From Xenopus tropicalis (lineage: Eukaryota; Chordata; Amphibia; Anura; Pipidae): a DNA stretch of 64,000 bases. A program made the translations under genes and the position numbers. Positions 34,412 through 46,122 of this stretch are shown here, piece after piece. The notes beneath the pieces are model-generated. The model saw nothing but the letters and a program-made list of their open reading frames with translations. It searched no databases and was not told where the DNA came from. The stretch's first letter is position 1. The number at the start of each line of letters is the position of its first letter. The stretch lies in assembly GCF_000004195.4 (NCBI RefSeq), contig NC_030678.2:36437701-36501700 (forward strand), in the 5' to 3' direction.

Positions 34412-35182
34412 TAGAGCGCAGCACCAGTGAGCGTCAGACCCTGCCCATATCGCCTGCTAAAAGGCAGTAGAAGGATTTTCTCTAATTAAGATAGTTCTTC
34501 CTCAAAGTAGTCCATCAGCGTTATGACACACGGAGTGAATGTGTGGCCTAATCATACCCAGCTGAACTACCAATACTAACACCATTTCATGTGAAAATAA
34601 TGAAATTCCAAATTTGTGATAAATGTAAATCCCAAATGATAAAGACATTAATTCCAACTGCTTATTCACTTCAGCATGAAAAACCCTGTAACTCCCCATT
34701 ACTCTTCACACCTGACATCAATAAAACATGTTTTTATAAGTACAGTAGGTTTAGCAATTAAATGATAAGGGAGTGTTTATTCTTGTCTCTGCACCTGGAA
34801 CCTGGAAGATAATCCTACACACAAGCACCCATCCCTTGGCACATTTTATCAAGTTATTCTAAATACTAATGTGAAGATAAAACTACAACACTAGGCTTAT
34901 TTCAGCATTTCCCCATTGTACACTGAGATAGACAGTTTATTTGTGCTGTTGTCAAAGCCCATCTCCCACACTTCCGCAACAGACCTTATCTTATCTTATT
35001 CTTCTGATTCAATGTAAGCATTCATTTCAAAGACTGCACAGGTTGATGATAAATTAACTACGCGAGTTAGAATGGTAGTGCTCAGTATTGATGAATTAGG
35101 ATTCACGTAGAAGTATGTTTTATTGGTTTTGCTGTTACTTACATTTGAATTGTGAAGAACACTCTAATCATTGTGGAGACCC
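34412..35182. other. No gene seen
   Basis: Unassigned. cttatcttatcttattctt at 34985-35003 is a short GATA-type tract. Confidence 0.4.
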
Positions 35183-35350
35183 ACTTTGCCTAGGATAGTT
35201 CCTGTTGACTTCTACATGACCTTGACATCTTTTAGATGGTGTAGTTTTGTCTTTTTTTCTGCTTAATTTATCATAAATTTTTCAAGTTTTTATGTAAATC
35301 CATGATTTTTTGTACTAAAAACCACAATTTGTGAAAACAAAAAAAAAAAT
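35183..35350. mobile_element. Partial copy of the 22812-23222 MITE
   Basis: ttctacatgaccttgacatc and tttgcctagg are the complement of words in 22812-23222, and the Phe/Lys-like AT-rich tail also matches. No termini are visible. Confidence 0.6.
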
Positions 35351-35900
35351 ATGAACAAGAGTGCACACAAACTTACGCTCAAGACTTGCACTCTACTCTA
35401 CAGCCTGGTTGTCACCCAGAAATGATCTGGATCTAGGTTCTCGTGCAGTCGAAGACTGAATGCCGCAGGCCTGTAAAAGAAAAATTAATGTGGCAGCATT
35501 TTTTTGCGAGCCGAAGGTGAATGAGCTGAGGCTACTAGCCAGAATATTATACTTGAAGCTATTCCGTACTAGCAACAAGCAAATCTGTTCTGTTTTGCAG
35601 AAAAAATTGCCCTATTCAAATCAGTTTGCAGTGACACTGGCTTCCAGTGATGCCACAATTACATCAAAGTTACATCATAGTTACATAGTTACTGAAAATT
35701 CATAAATCAGCCCTTTAGAGTTTGCAGGCATAGGGCGTATACCGTATATTAAAACTGATTCAAAATGGGTATGATTTTATGGTGAAAATAGTGACCCAAA
35801 TAGTAGAGAGAGAAGAGGCACTAATATTTTGTCATAATGAGATAGTTATTCTCTTTATAATTAACTGTGCATTTTTGCTTCTATAAGAGGTACCACTTTC
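35351..35900. other. No gene seen
   Basis: A small repetitive patch (ttacatcaaagttacatcat) lies at 35659-35690. Otherwise unassigned. Confidence 0.4.
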
Positions 35901-36342
35901 TTAAAGGAACAGTAACACCAAAAAATGAAAGTGTATAAAAATAATTAATATATTATATACTATTGCTCTGCACTGGTAAAAGTTGTGTGTTTTCTTCATA
36001 AACACTACTACAGTTTATATAAATACCCTGCTGTGTAGCCATGGGGGCAGCCATTTAAATTGAAAAAAGGAGAAAAGGCACAGGTTACTAAGCAGATAAC
36101 AGATAAGTAGCAGATTCCCATTGTATTCTACACAGTTTATCTGTTATCTTCTTATGTAACCTGTGCCTTTTCTCCTTTTTTCAATTTAAATGGCTGCCCC
36201 CATGGCTACACAGCAGCTATTTCTATTAACTATAGTAGACTTTCTGAAGCAAACATGCAACTTTTACCAGTGCAGGGCAACAGTACATCATATTTTAATT
36301 ATTTTAAAACATTTTTATTTTTTAGTGTTACTGTTCCTTTAA
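35901..36342. mobile_element. T2/Kolobok-type long palindrome MITE
   Basis: TTAA at 35901-35904 and 36339-36342, with ends AAGGAACAGTAACACC and agtgttactgttcctt. The arms are near-complementary over most of their length: gtgtagccatgggggcagcc with ggctgcccccatggctacac, and gaaaaggcacaggttac with gtaacctgtgccttttc. The loop is only about 30 bp near 36108-36137. Confidence 0.95.
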
Positions 36343-36544
36343 GAAAGGAATTTTCACTGTAAATGGATTTTACAGGCCAATTTAAAAAAAAAAAAAAAAA
36401 ACATTTGGAAATGTGGATTCACTTATACTTAGAATGTACTGACACTTTACAGTAGTGTGCCATTAAAATAAAAGGGAACATTTGCACTCAAAAGAATTTT
36501 TGTATTTATTTATTACTACTTACTCAACATGTTATCCTCTAGAT

Positions 36545-36797
36545 CAAGGGTCCCCAACTTTTTTTTTAACCAGTGAGCAACTTTTAAATATGAAAAATGT
36601 TTTAAGTGGACAATGAGGGCTGTGATTGGTTATTTGGTAGCTCATATGTGGACTGGCAGCCTACAGGAGGCTCTGTTTGGCAGTACACAGTTATTCCTCT
36701 AAAACTAGCTCAGAAATTCAAAATGAGCACCTGCTTTGAGGCCACTGGGCGCAACATCAAAAGGTTTGGTGAATAAGCCACTGGTTGGGGATTGACG
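36545..36797. mobile_element. hAT-like MITE (GGTTGGGGA family), reverse
   Basis: Begins CAAGGGTCCCCAACTTT and ends tggttggggattgacg. Flanks ctctagat and ctgtagat agree at seven of eight bases. It is the reverse-oriented relative of 41685-41976, sharing ctggcagcctacaggaggct and cctgctttgaggccact. Confidence 0.85.
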
Positions 36798-36805
36798 CTG
36801 TAGAT

Positions 36806-37811
36806 GCTGTTTAATGTTGTCTATTTAGTAAGTCGTTTTTGACATTCGCTGTACTTTTCCAGCCAGAATACATGAAAAGAATAATTCTATGCAAGACCGT
36901 TAATGGACCCAGTGGGTCCTGACCCTCTTGGGCCCTGCTGACCCATACCCGATCCATTGGTGCTCCCCCACTGACCCTCCTTCCCTGATCACTAAAACTT
37001 TGTATAATTTGCGGGCGGGGGGGGTTGGGCAGTCATCAAGTGGGTGCCCCTGGGATGGCAGCCCCGATTGGCTCCGCACACCCAAGTATGATGCTGAGCA
37101 TGGGGCCAAAAGTCAATTTGAGGGCTGCATCCTTACCAGAGATGTTCAGTAAGGTTATGAGAGCACTAAGTGGCAAGATGAAGCAGAGCATTCTATAGGG
37201 ATAGATTTACTAAAGCCTGGAGTGTTTATTATCTTAGGCGTGCTCCTATTAAACTTGAATTATAAACACTGCCACATGGGTGCATAATTTAAGTAGTAAA
37301 ATATGTGGGGCCCTGGAATCAGTACAGATGACTACAAAAATAAAGCTTATCCATTTTCACACCATAAAACCACACAATTGTTATCTGTGAGTAAAAATGT
37401 CCAGTGGAAAGCCCTCTGGCAATGCAACATGCTAGTTCTATGTTTCTATTAATCTCTGGGAAAAGATGATTGGCTCAGGCTTCCTGCTTTTTCTTAAATT
37501 AAGTATCTAGACTTCTGGAAACTATTTGGATAATTAGTAAAAACAAAGCAAGTGTTTAGTGTGTACTTTTCTTCCAGAACACATGACACTTTGTACTTCA
37601 CATTAAATTTGGAAATGATCAATCTTAAATGTGGTGCTATTTTTACTTGTGTCTAAAAAAGAAGTGACATGGGGCAGGCGGGAAGACCAAGAGGCTGTCT
37701 GTTTTGTACAAAATACAGGCAAATGATAATGTGCAGGGCCTTATTCCAGAGTTTACATGAATATGATCCAGGTTGGGAGCCCAAGACGCCATACCAGGAT
37801 GAAAGCTTTCA
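36806..37811. other. No gene seen
   Basis: A GC-richer patch at 36900-37120 includes a G run (37014-37024). Opposing frames of 69 and 74 residues there look incidental. Confidence 0.4.
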
Positions 37812-37819
37812 CATCCAAG

Positions 37820-38080
37820 CAAGGGCGGGCCAAGCCGACAGGGCGCCCTAGGCAACTCGGTCAGCCAGCTCGCCCCCCCCCCGTGTACTTTCGCGCATGC
37901 GCAGTCGAGGGGGGGCGGGGTTTGCGACGCGGTAGATCATTGCCCCCACCGCATGACAAGCGGCGGGGCAATGACTAAGAGAGCAGACTAGGGGTAGGCA
38001 GGAGGGGTTCCTGCCTGGCGCCCCCCAATGGTTGCGCCCTAGGCAGCTGCCTCTTCTGCCTACCCCTAGTTCCGGCCCTG
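37820..38080. mobile_element. hAT-like MITE, GC-rich, 8-bp duplication
   Basis: Begins CAAGGGCGGGCCAAGC and ends CTAGTTCCGGCCCTG. CATCCAAG is duplicated perfectly at 37812-37819 and 38081-38088. An internal CGCGCATGCGCA at 37892-37903 matches the NRF1 consensus. It is the fuller version of 24392-24487. Confidence 0.95.
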
Positions 38081-38108
38081 CATCCAAGTTCCCTACTACA
38101 ATACTAAG

Positions 38109-38412
38109 TGGCTGATTTATCAAATTCAAGATTGTTTTTTTTTCCATGATTCCAAGTCCCAATTTATTTTCGAATTTGGGTTTTGCAAACCAGAATTTAT
38201 CTAGATTTATTAAATCTGGCCTGATTGTTGTAAAAGCTGGCAAATTTCCATAGAATTCAATTGGAGGTATAGTTTCAAAATGAAATCAGACTCATTACAA
38301 TGATTAGTGGAATGTTATTTAGTGCAATTGTGTTTTTTGTGCAATCTAGAAATTTTTAAAGTTTTTCAAAGTGGCAATTTCTTAAATACTCAAAGAGGCA
38401 GATATTTATCAA
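38109..38412. mobile_element. AT-rich MITE with GGCWGATTTATCAAA ends
   Basis: The left end is ggctgatttatcaaattc. On the right, gaggcagatatttatcaaag is in direct rather than inverted order, so two elements may abut. Internal text (aaaagctggcaaatttccat) resembles 19252-19568. Confidence 0.45.
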
Positions 38413-38573
38413 AGGTTGAACAGTTTGTCACAGATCAGCTGAGGAGTCCACGGCTCTGTTAACTTGCATATGGGGTTATGTGACATAAGGCACTTACTTT
38501 TGTACCTGTTTAAAAGCAAACATCTTATCGGTTGCTATGGGTTACTGTTCCTGGGAAAACATAGGGGCACATT

Positions 38574-39047
38574 TACTAAATTGTTTTTTTTTTCTGGCCT
38601 TGAAACTCAATATGGTATAAATTTGAAGTAAACACATTAATTTCTGCAGTTATAAAATGTCTCGACAATACTTTTATCATTCGTATGAAAATATTGCAAT
38701 TGCGTTCCGAAAGGCACAAAATTTTCGGGCCGTTAAGTTCATAAACGCCATGAAAACAGTTCTGGCTTTGAAGCTTTCCATTGCTGTCTTTGGAAACCTT
38801 CAATAGGACTCAATGGCACAGGACAGATCAAACCTGGTGAAAATATAGTCCCGATAAAAGCGTAACCAAAGCGTTAAATTCCAAAATGTTTGCATTCTTT
38901 GCGCTAAATACGATTTTTTGTGGGAATTTACCGAAAACCACGAAAATATTCAAGGAATTTTCCAGAAATTTCCGCATACATTCTGAAATGTTCTATAATT
39001 TAGAACAAATACGAATTTATCTTGAAATTGTTTAGTAAATGGGCCCC
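38574..39047. mobile_element. MITE with GGGGCMCATTTACTAA ends
   Basis: Begins GGGGCACATTTACTAAATTG, ends GTTTAGTAAATGGGCCCC and is flanked by ATA on both sides. It shares long internal blocks with 6714-7143, for example ttgcgttccgaaag and gacagatcaaacctgg. Confidence 0.85.
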
Positions 39048-39187
39048 ATAGTGTCTTGTATTACATATGGGGATAGGCTTTTATAATTATTTATGTGGCA
39101 ATCTGACTGTTACCAGCTATACCCTTTATATATATATAAGACCCACTCCCCACATGTCTGGGCGGGATAAAACCATTTTTGCTGCTG

Positions 39188-39866
39188 TAAATACACAAAA
39201 AGAGGTTGTGGGAGCACTCCAAGGCTAAATAAAGTATACAAATACAATGGAAGTGCAACTGATCTGGCCAAATTAACTACAAACATACAGAAAGACAAAA
39301 GGGATTGATCAATGCACATTCCCTGGTCCCCTGTTTCATAAGTAAATTGTCTATTAGTTTCATGCTAGTGCGTACAGTATATTGACAAGAAACAGGGGTT
39401 TTTAGTTACAAAATTATGATCATAAGATTGGGTAAGCCACAATACCACGTCAAGGTAAACCCCGTATGGTGGTCCTATCTATTTACCTCTGGTCATATTT
39501 TTCAAAGGCTGGCACTCCCGTGCACTGTTCCCATTCTTGACCTGGGGGCTGGTTTGAATCAGAGGGCTTAGTCACTCCCATGCCTTTTGCTTATATAGAG
39601 AGAGATTGCCTGGTTCCCCAGACCAAATCCTCCCCCGCTTGCGGCTTGTAGAGGAGAAGACTGCCCATTAACCAACACCCATTCTTGTTAAAGGCATAAG
39701 ACCACCATTAAAGGGACGGGTGTGGGGGTGCTGAACCCACATGGAAGTTTGGCCATTCTTCCTGCAGAATTAAATCTGCTAAATACATAAATACACAAAA
39801 AGAGGTTGTGGGAGCACTCCAAGGCTAAATAAAGTATACAAATACAATGGAAGTGCAACTGATCTG
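39188..39866. mobile_element. Insertion with 79-bp direct terminal repeats
   Basis: 39188-39266 and 39788-39866 read identically, exactly 600 bp apart. The insertion is flanked by atttttgctgctg at 39175-39187 and 39867-39879, a 13-14 bp target duplication. LTR retroelements make 4-6 bp duplications, and the repeats are too short for LTRs. A full unit followed by a partial second unit, with a long variable duplication, is the form known for Penelope-like elements. No reverse transcriptase or GIY-YIG text is present in this 0.6-kb interior, so the class is inferred from structure only. Confidence 0.72.
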
Positions 39867-39880
39867 ATTTTTGCTGCTGT

Positions 39881-41339
39881 CTCTGTATTTATTCAAACCC
39901 ATTATAGCTTTGTATTGCAGATAACCTGGCCATTGCACAATAATGTCATCACTCTTTACCAATAGCATCAGGCTACTGGGATTTATGAGGTGCATGGTAA
40001 GACCCAGAGGAAATTATTTGATCCCGTCCTTTAAGATTTGTGTTATTTTTCCTCTTTTCAGTATAGAGCATTCCCAGTGAGCAGAATCTGTGCAGGTGTT
40101 TTGGCAGCATTTACCACCTGATGTCACCAAAATTTCCATTCTGCCCCCAGCCCAGATAGACACGTGCGTATTTCACAAGCCTGCACAAAACAGTTCTACA
40201 AATGCTTGGCTAGCTTGCCCACACAAGTTACAGTAAATACCAGATATTTAGTTCACATACATCTTATCTCTTGTCTGGGACACGTATGAAGTCTGCCAAG
40301 TGCTTAATATCTCAGTATCTCACTGCACCTCTGTATAAATGGCCCCATCTAATGTTATTAACACATAAAATAACATTGTTCTGTCTAAGCAATAACCTGC
40401 CATATGCTTACTGTATGCTGAGAGGAGCCTGAGCAAAATCTGAGCAATATGCTCCAAATGTAACTATTCTGTTTTGCTTGTGTATTTAAATATAAATCAC
40501 ACACCCCCCATCCGTTCTGGCTTACACTGAGTTTTACTGCTTTTATTTTATTTGACTTCCCATTCCATGGAATGTGGTTAGAATAAATGACAGTTTATTC
40601 AGACTACAGTATTCACTTTTGATTTTCATACTGTCTGGCCCCCGTACACTGGAATGTCAAGAACATTTAGAGGAGGTTAATGTTTTGAGAAAATTCTCAT
40701 TTTCCATTGATATTCTCCTTACACAATCTGTGCGGTACTGTAAATCTTTTTTAGCATAGGCAATGTGACACATTCATAGGAGTTATAAACTGAGATACTA
40801 CTGTACGCTTTTCAACTGAGAAATGAGTTATACCATGGAAACCCTCGGAATGTTCCTAAGCCGAGCAAGAATTATAATCTGTGATGTGGAGAGCAACAAA
40901 GCAGGCTCAAGCACCTGATACACAATAACTGCTGGAACACAGCTCCCAACATGCAACATTAGGTCCGTTTCCTATTGCTTTCCCAGCTGAACTACAACTC
41001 AAAGTATGTCCTCATTACTGACAGCTTTTACACTGTAGAAGTTGTAGTTCAGGAGAAATGAAAATATCTGACAACCCCTATCTTTTTGTTCTAGTAGTAG
41101 AAATAAAATGTGGATTACATCACAGACCTGTTCCACTTACTTCCATAGTTAGAGATGTTGTGCAAACTTCCCTACACTAAATTATGGGGTACCTGTGATT
41201 ATAGAGTAGTAAACCAAAGGGCTTATTCACACAGCAAGTGTGGTCATGATAAAATGGATGCAATTTTGTGCATATTCATCCAAACTACTTGCACCCAAAC
41301 ATGTTCCTTGTACTTCAGTATAACTATGCCAAGTGCCCA
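39881..41339. other. No gene seen; short inverted repeat
   Basis: ctgaactacaac at 40987-40998 has an exact inverted mate at 41041-41052. The short loop between them may be a MITE remnant. Confidence 0.4.
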
Positions 41340-41660
41340 TTGTCCTGCATTTTTCTGTTGAATGACACAGCGAATGAACCCTGGAGCTACCTCCTCCCAG
41401 AATGTTGCCGTAATTCCATACTACTCACAGTGTTGCATCAGTAGGCACCAAAGAATTCTGTACAAAGAATCAGGTGCAAATGTAATTTTATCAGAGATTA
41501 CTCAATTCTCAGTCTAACCATTTTGGCCGTAACTTGCATCTGATTTGTAAATGAACTTTATTATTTTTCATGGATTGAGTTGGAATTGTGGGGGGAAATC
41601 CTGTATTGTGGATAAAAAAAGAGGATATCGGAATTTGCACTTTGCACACTGAAATGTCAT
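41340..41660. repeat. Degraded dispersed repeat
   Basis: gaaccctggagctacc, ggaattgtggggg, tattgtgg..a.aaaaa and cactttgca occur here in the same order as at about 52015-52305, so both derive from one old repeat. Ends and class are unknown. 60120-60240 may hold a third fragment (gggaaccctggagttattgc). Confidence 0.5.
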
Positions 41661-41684
41661 CAATGACCATTCTTTAGTTTAATC

Positions 41685-41976
41685 CAGTGGTCCATGAGCA
41701 ACATGTTGCTCCCCAACCCCTTGGATGTTGCTCTCAGTGGCCTCAAAGCAGGTGTAATTTTTTAAATTTCTGGCTTGGGCCAAATTTTGGCTGCATAAAA
41801 ACCAAGTATAATGCCAAACAGAGCCTTCTGTAGGCTGCCAGTCTACATAGGAGCAATTAAGTAGGCAATTATAACTCTTATTGGCACCCTGGGAAACTTT
41901 CGGCATCCTTGTGTTGCTCCCCAATATTTTTTCCAATTGAATGTTGCTCATGGGTATAAAAGGTTGGGGATGTCTG
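41685..41976. mobile_element. hAT-like MITE with 8-bp duplication
   Basis: Begins CAGTGGTCCATGAGCAACATG and ends AAGGTTGGGGATGTCTG. GTTTAATC is duplicated perfectly at 41677-41684 and 41977-41984. The text ttgctccccaaccccttgg is typical of this frog repeat. Confidence 0.94.
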
Positions 41977-41984
41977 GTTTAATC

Positions 41985-43627
41985 TAACAAACTGGCAAAA
42001 TATACCACTATCAAAAGCAATATTAAGAACATTATTAATAGCTTGGTACATTCCCTGTCATTATAACATTGCTGACAATAGCACACTATTAATTATGTCT
42101 ATCTCTGGGATCTTGGATTCTTTCTCAACTACTTCTCTCTTACTCTTCAGATATTTACATTACTCCATCATCTATCCACTCAATGTACTGGTGTGTAACA
42201 CTGACTACCTACCATTGCTCATTGGATTCTTGGCTGCTCACTTTGCATAGCCCCCCCAATTCAGCTGCTACAGCACCTTAAACCAGGACAAGGGTCCTAT
42301 CACTGGCTAAACCTTCCTAGCTTTACACATCACCGAGGAATGCTGTTATAGGTTACTTTAATGTAATGTAAAGTGACCTATAACATTTAATTTCAAAGGT
42401 TTGGGATGGATTTTTCAATTGCCTTCAGCCACCGATCTATAGAGGCAACTAGAGTGTCTGAAAAAAAAACCCAACTAGAGTACTAAGAAAAGAAAAATTG
42501 ATTAGCATAATCCTCAAAATCCAATAAAATCCAGAAAAGCATGATTCTTGAATTCTATTCCTTTGCAACTGACTCTATATAGACTATATATAGACACGCC
42601 GCTACAGTACAACATGGGTAAGTGAGTTTTCCTGGAAAGAGTTCAGTCAAAGGAAAGGTCATTATTAAAGAATTCACATTCCACACTTTAATCTCATTTT
42701 GTACAAAGCTATCTTCCCCAATTATTGTTTTGTTATACTGCAATATGCTGTGTCTTTTAATCTTTAAACAAATGTTATAGAAGTGAAAATGCATTCTGTT
42801 AACAATGTGAGGAACACATGCTTCAAGTTAATTTTGTAGTATACTAATAAAATGTGTCTTTTTTAACAAAGAACTAAACTGACCACCTGGAATTTTCAAG
42901 ATTTTAGTTGTTAACAAGTCGATGTATTCCATTCCATCATTTTTCACAATGCCGTGCTACACACTGCAACATTTAACAATGTCATCAGTGCTGTCAGGAT
43001 AGAGATTTGCAACAATTACCATTTATTTAGGAACATGCCAAGAGTGCATACCATTATTCCCCTGGCTCTGTTCATCTAAAGGCTGCCTTATCATTAGTTA
43101 CACCTTTTGAAAGACAAGGTCTCAATAAGTTTGGTCAAGGTTTCATTTGCAATGAGAACACGAGGAGCAGAGATGGAGGGTAACTTGTATTTTCCTACAA
43201 ATGCTCTTGCTTCTATTTGACCTGTTTTTATGGTCATTTCCTATTTCTGCATGGGAACTTACAGACTAAACAGATGGAAGAAAAGAGTATAGTATGTAGA
43301 GAAAAGAGACTAGGCTAATAAAGAGTTTGAAGGAGGAGAGAAGGAATAATAGTTCAGAGAGTAGTCCCATGGTCCAAGGTTTTCTTGTGGGCCCCCAGAA
43401 TCACAGACTGACCCTAATAATATATTTACATTGCTATCAATGTCCATTGCTTCTGTTTTCCCCATAGACATCAACACAAAAGAAGGGCCCAATAGTGGAA
43501 CATTTCAAGCAGACTCATGCCTCACACACAAGTCCATGGCTTCCCAGTGCTCAGGATGCCAGACAAATACAACATTGCTCTTCTAGGTGGAAAGATGGTT
43601 TTACATTATATATGATAACATACAACT
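41985..43627. other. No gene seen; one strong hairpin
   Basis: tgttataggttacttta (42344-42360) and taaagtgacctataaca (42369-42385) pair over 17 bp with one mismatch around an 8-bp loop. A GGGCCCCC-type MITE fragment lies around 43365-43415. No gene seen. Confidence 0.5.
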
Positions 43628-43880
43628 AAAGCTGGCCATAAACTGGAATCTCACCAAACAAGAGTCGCTTTCCCTCATATGCCCACCCTATGCCCCAATA
43701 TCAGGTGACATTGATGGGATGCAGGCCATCAGAGCGAGGACCGCTTCAACAAGGGGATGCGCTCCTCGTCCCAACAGGATTTTTAGACTTGTCTGATCAA
43801 TATCTGGCCTACTGGAGACCTCCATACACAGGCAGATAAGCTGCTGAAGTGATCTGTCTGCAGCTTTATTGGACTGTGTA
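43628..43880. mobile_element. Harbinger-like MITE, eroded
   Basis: Begins agctggccataaactgg and contains gcaggccatcagagcgagg-like and ggcagataagctgc text shared with 47505-47796. The right end (gactgtgtataacatt) is decayed. Confidence 0.55.
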
Positions 43881-45685
43881 TAACATTAGAGGTCATTAAT
43901 GTAATAGAAGCCAGTATGCAAAGTGTCAAAAAGGCCCCCAATTGGCCATTGTTTTGCACTTTGGCACACTGCTTTCTGGTCTTTCTGAATTGTCACAGAT
44001 CTCTGCGCTTTATTTCAAAGACGTAAAACTGCACCCACAAATACAATGCTGACTGCATTCCTTACAGTTGGATTGGTTGTGTCTCCTACTCTATCCCCTT
44101 GACAAAGGACTGGGTTCCGAAAAATTGGAGTTTTCCCAATCCATACGTGTCTGCTTTGTCTGCTTTACTGCACTTAGGCCAATTGGTGGTATGTATATTG
44201 AAACTGAAAATTGTTTTGTGAACATCTACTATATAAAGAGCATTATATGTTAAACATACCATCTGCTATTCCTTTTTTCTGATGTTTAAATAGGTGTGCA
44301 CTGAGCAATTGACCAACTTCTCCTACCCAACCCTAACATGGTAGGCGGTAAGGACAGGGCTGGCCTGCACCTCCGTTTACCATGTTTCGCCTCTTACATC
44401 TGAATTTTTAATAGGACACTAGCTTGCAGTATACAGAGCATTTCCCAGGGTGCAAGTACTTGAAGAGACGAACATTCCTCTTGCATTCCTTAGTGCTCTA
44501 GTACTTACATCCAGGGGAAAAGTAAATGACCCCTTTTATTACTATTAAGGGAAAGCACAGTGTGTAATTTTTTATCCATTAAAATTCAATAAACTAGGGC
44601 AAGGGGACAAAAATACCAAACTAGAGAAATGTGACCCTACAGTAATTGCACAGACAATATCATCCCGATATGTTTGTCTTCCAGTACAGAAATCCTGTTA
44701 AGAAAGTTTTCAGCTTTCCAGAATTCCTTGGCAGCGTATACCCAATGTTATTTATTATATCTTGGCATACAGATACATACCTTGGCTGCAGACTCTTCCA
44801 GATAGCAAGAGTGAACTCCTTAATAAGAGTTAAAATAGATGATCTGAAAATAAGAAAGTATGCTGTGCGGCTGCCAGGAATCTTTGGAAAGAAGTCTTTC
44901 CCCGACTTTATCCTGCTCATTTATCGTACTTACTGTATGTAAAAGTAATAATCACTGTGAGCTGGAATTAAGGCAATCTCAGTTCAAATTAGCAGCTTTC
45001 TTGCATTATAACATTTATTTGCTCTTTCCCTGCAGCTGTCTTTTTTTTTTACTCTTCCTTTGTACAGATTAACCCTAACCCAAAAATTGAATAAATTATT
45101 TGATCCAATTGTGTTTGTATCTGTTTTGACAATGTGACATAAATCACTCAAATGGTCATATCAATGTTTATAATCTGAATGTAATTAACTGTGGAGAGGT
45201 GAAAATTATTTTTTAACATAGCATGATAACTATACATTCTGTGCATTAAACTACTAAGACATACCCTCCCCTTTAAGCAAAACAGGGATTGTTTGTCCAT
45301 ATATTGCAATATAATTCAAGCTGGTCAACTGCATCAAAGTCATCACTGGCCTGGCCAGTCCTGCACTCTCTTTCATTTGATTCATTAAGATTTCTACTGC
45401 TTCAATATACATTTTTCATAGGGAATAACTTTTACCTGCTAATTGCAAACCCCCAAATGGTTACCCTTTTATTGGCCACCATTGGGATACCTATATACTA
45501 GGAATGAACAACTTTTTGGCAAGTTTCATGATTAGTGAATTTTTTCACAAATCTGCCCTAGAATTCCACTGTGTGCTTTATTAACACTGGCAAAAAATGC
45601 AAAAAAGAACCCCCTCCCCTTTGAATCCAATGCATTTGGTGCAAGAAAAAACATGGCCATTTATGGGGAAGTTAAGTTCATCAGT
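43881..45685. other. No gene seen
   Basis: cttgacaaaggactgggttccgaaaa at 44099-44124 recalls the cgaaacg tail of some retroposons, too short to assign. Opposed frames at 44646-44942 carry no motif. Confidence 0.35.
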
Positions 45686-45689
45686 AACA

Positions 45690-45730
45690 TATAAATATAT
45701 ATATATATATATATATACCCTATATATATA

Positions 45731-45775
<45 letters not shown>
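45690..45775. repeat. (AT)n microsatellite
   Basis: Long (TA)n tracts at 45693-45716, 45721-45730 and 45735-45775, interrupted by ccc and ctg. It directly precedes a TA-targeting MITE. Confidence 0.95.
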
Positions 45776-45778
<3 letters not shown>

Positions 45779-46087
45779 GTATGGGATCCCTTATCCAGAA
45801 ACCCGTTATCCAGAAAGCTCCGAATTATGGAAAGCTTGTCTCCCATAGACTCCATTTTAATCAAATAATTCAGAATTTTAAAACTGATTTCCTTTTTCTC
45901 TGTAATAATAAAACAGTACCTGTACTTGATCCCAACTAAGATATAAATAATCCTTATTGGAGGCAAAACAATCCTATTGGGTTTAATTAATTTTTATTGA
46001 TTTTTTAGTAGACTGAAGGTATGGAGATCCAAATCACGGAAAGATCCCTTATCCGGAATACCCTTGGCCCTGGATAACGGGTCCCTG
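45776..46087. mobile_element. CAGGTATGGG MITE, complete
   Basis: 312 bp, from CAGGTATGGGATCCCTTATC to ggataacgggtccctg, flanked by TA on both sides within (TA)n DNA. It is the cleanest uninterrupted copy, with cagaaagctccgaattatgg, ctctgtaataataaaacagt and aacaatcctattgggtttaa in order, useful as the reference member. Confidence 0.93.
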
Positions 46088-46122
46088 TATATATATATAC
46101 AATTATATATATATATATATAT
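46088..46122. repeat. (AT)n microsatellite
   Basis: TA repeats continue on the right of the MITE, interrupted by caatt, so the MITE seems to have landed in one microsatellite. Confidence 0.9.

Noticed and set aside
37820..38080. CpG island promoter of a host gene
   Set aside because: The GC-rich interval coincides exactly with a hAT-like MITE bounded by an 8-bp duplication, so its composition comes from the element.
44646..44942. Opposed 98- and 86-residue frames as a possible exon
   Set aside because: Both strands are open by chance. There are no splice context or family motifs that I can defend.
45661..45966. Overlapping Ile/Tyr-rich frames on both strands
   Set aside because: They are translations of the (TA)n microsatellite and adjoining MITE.
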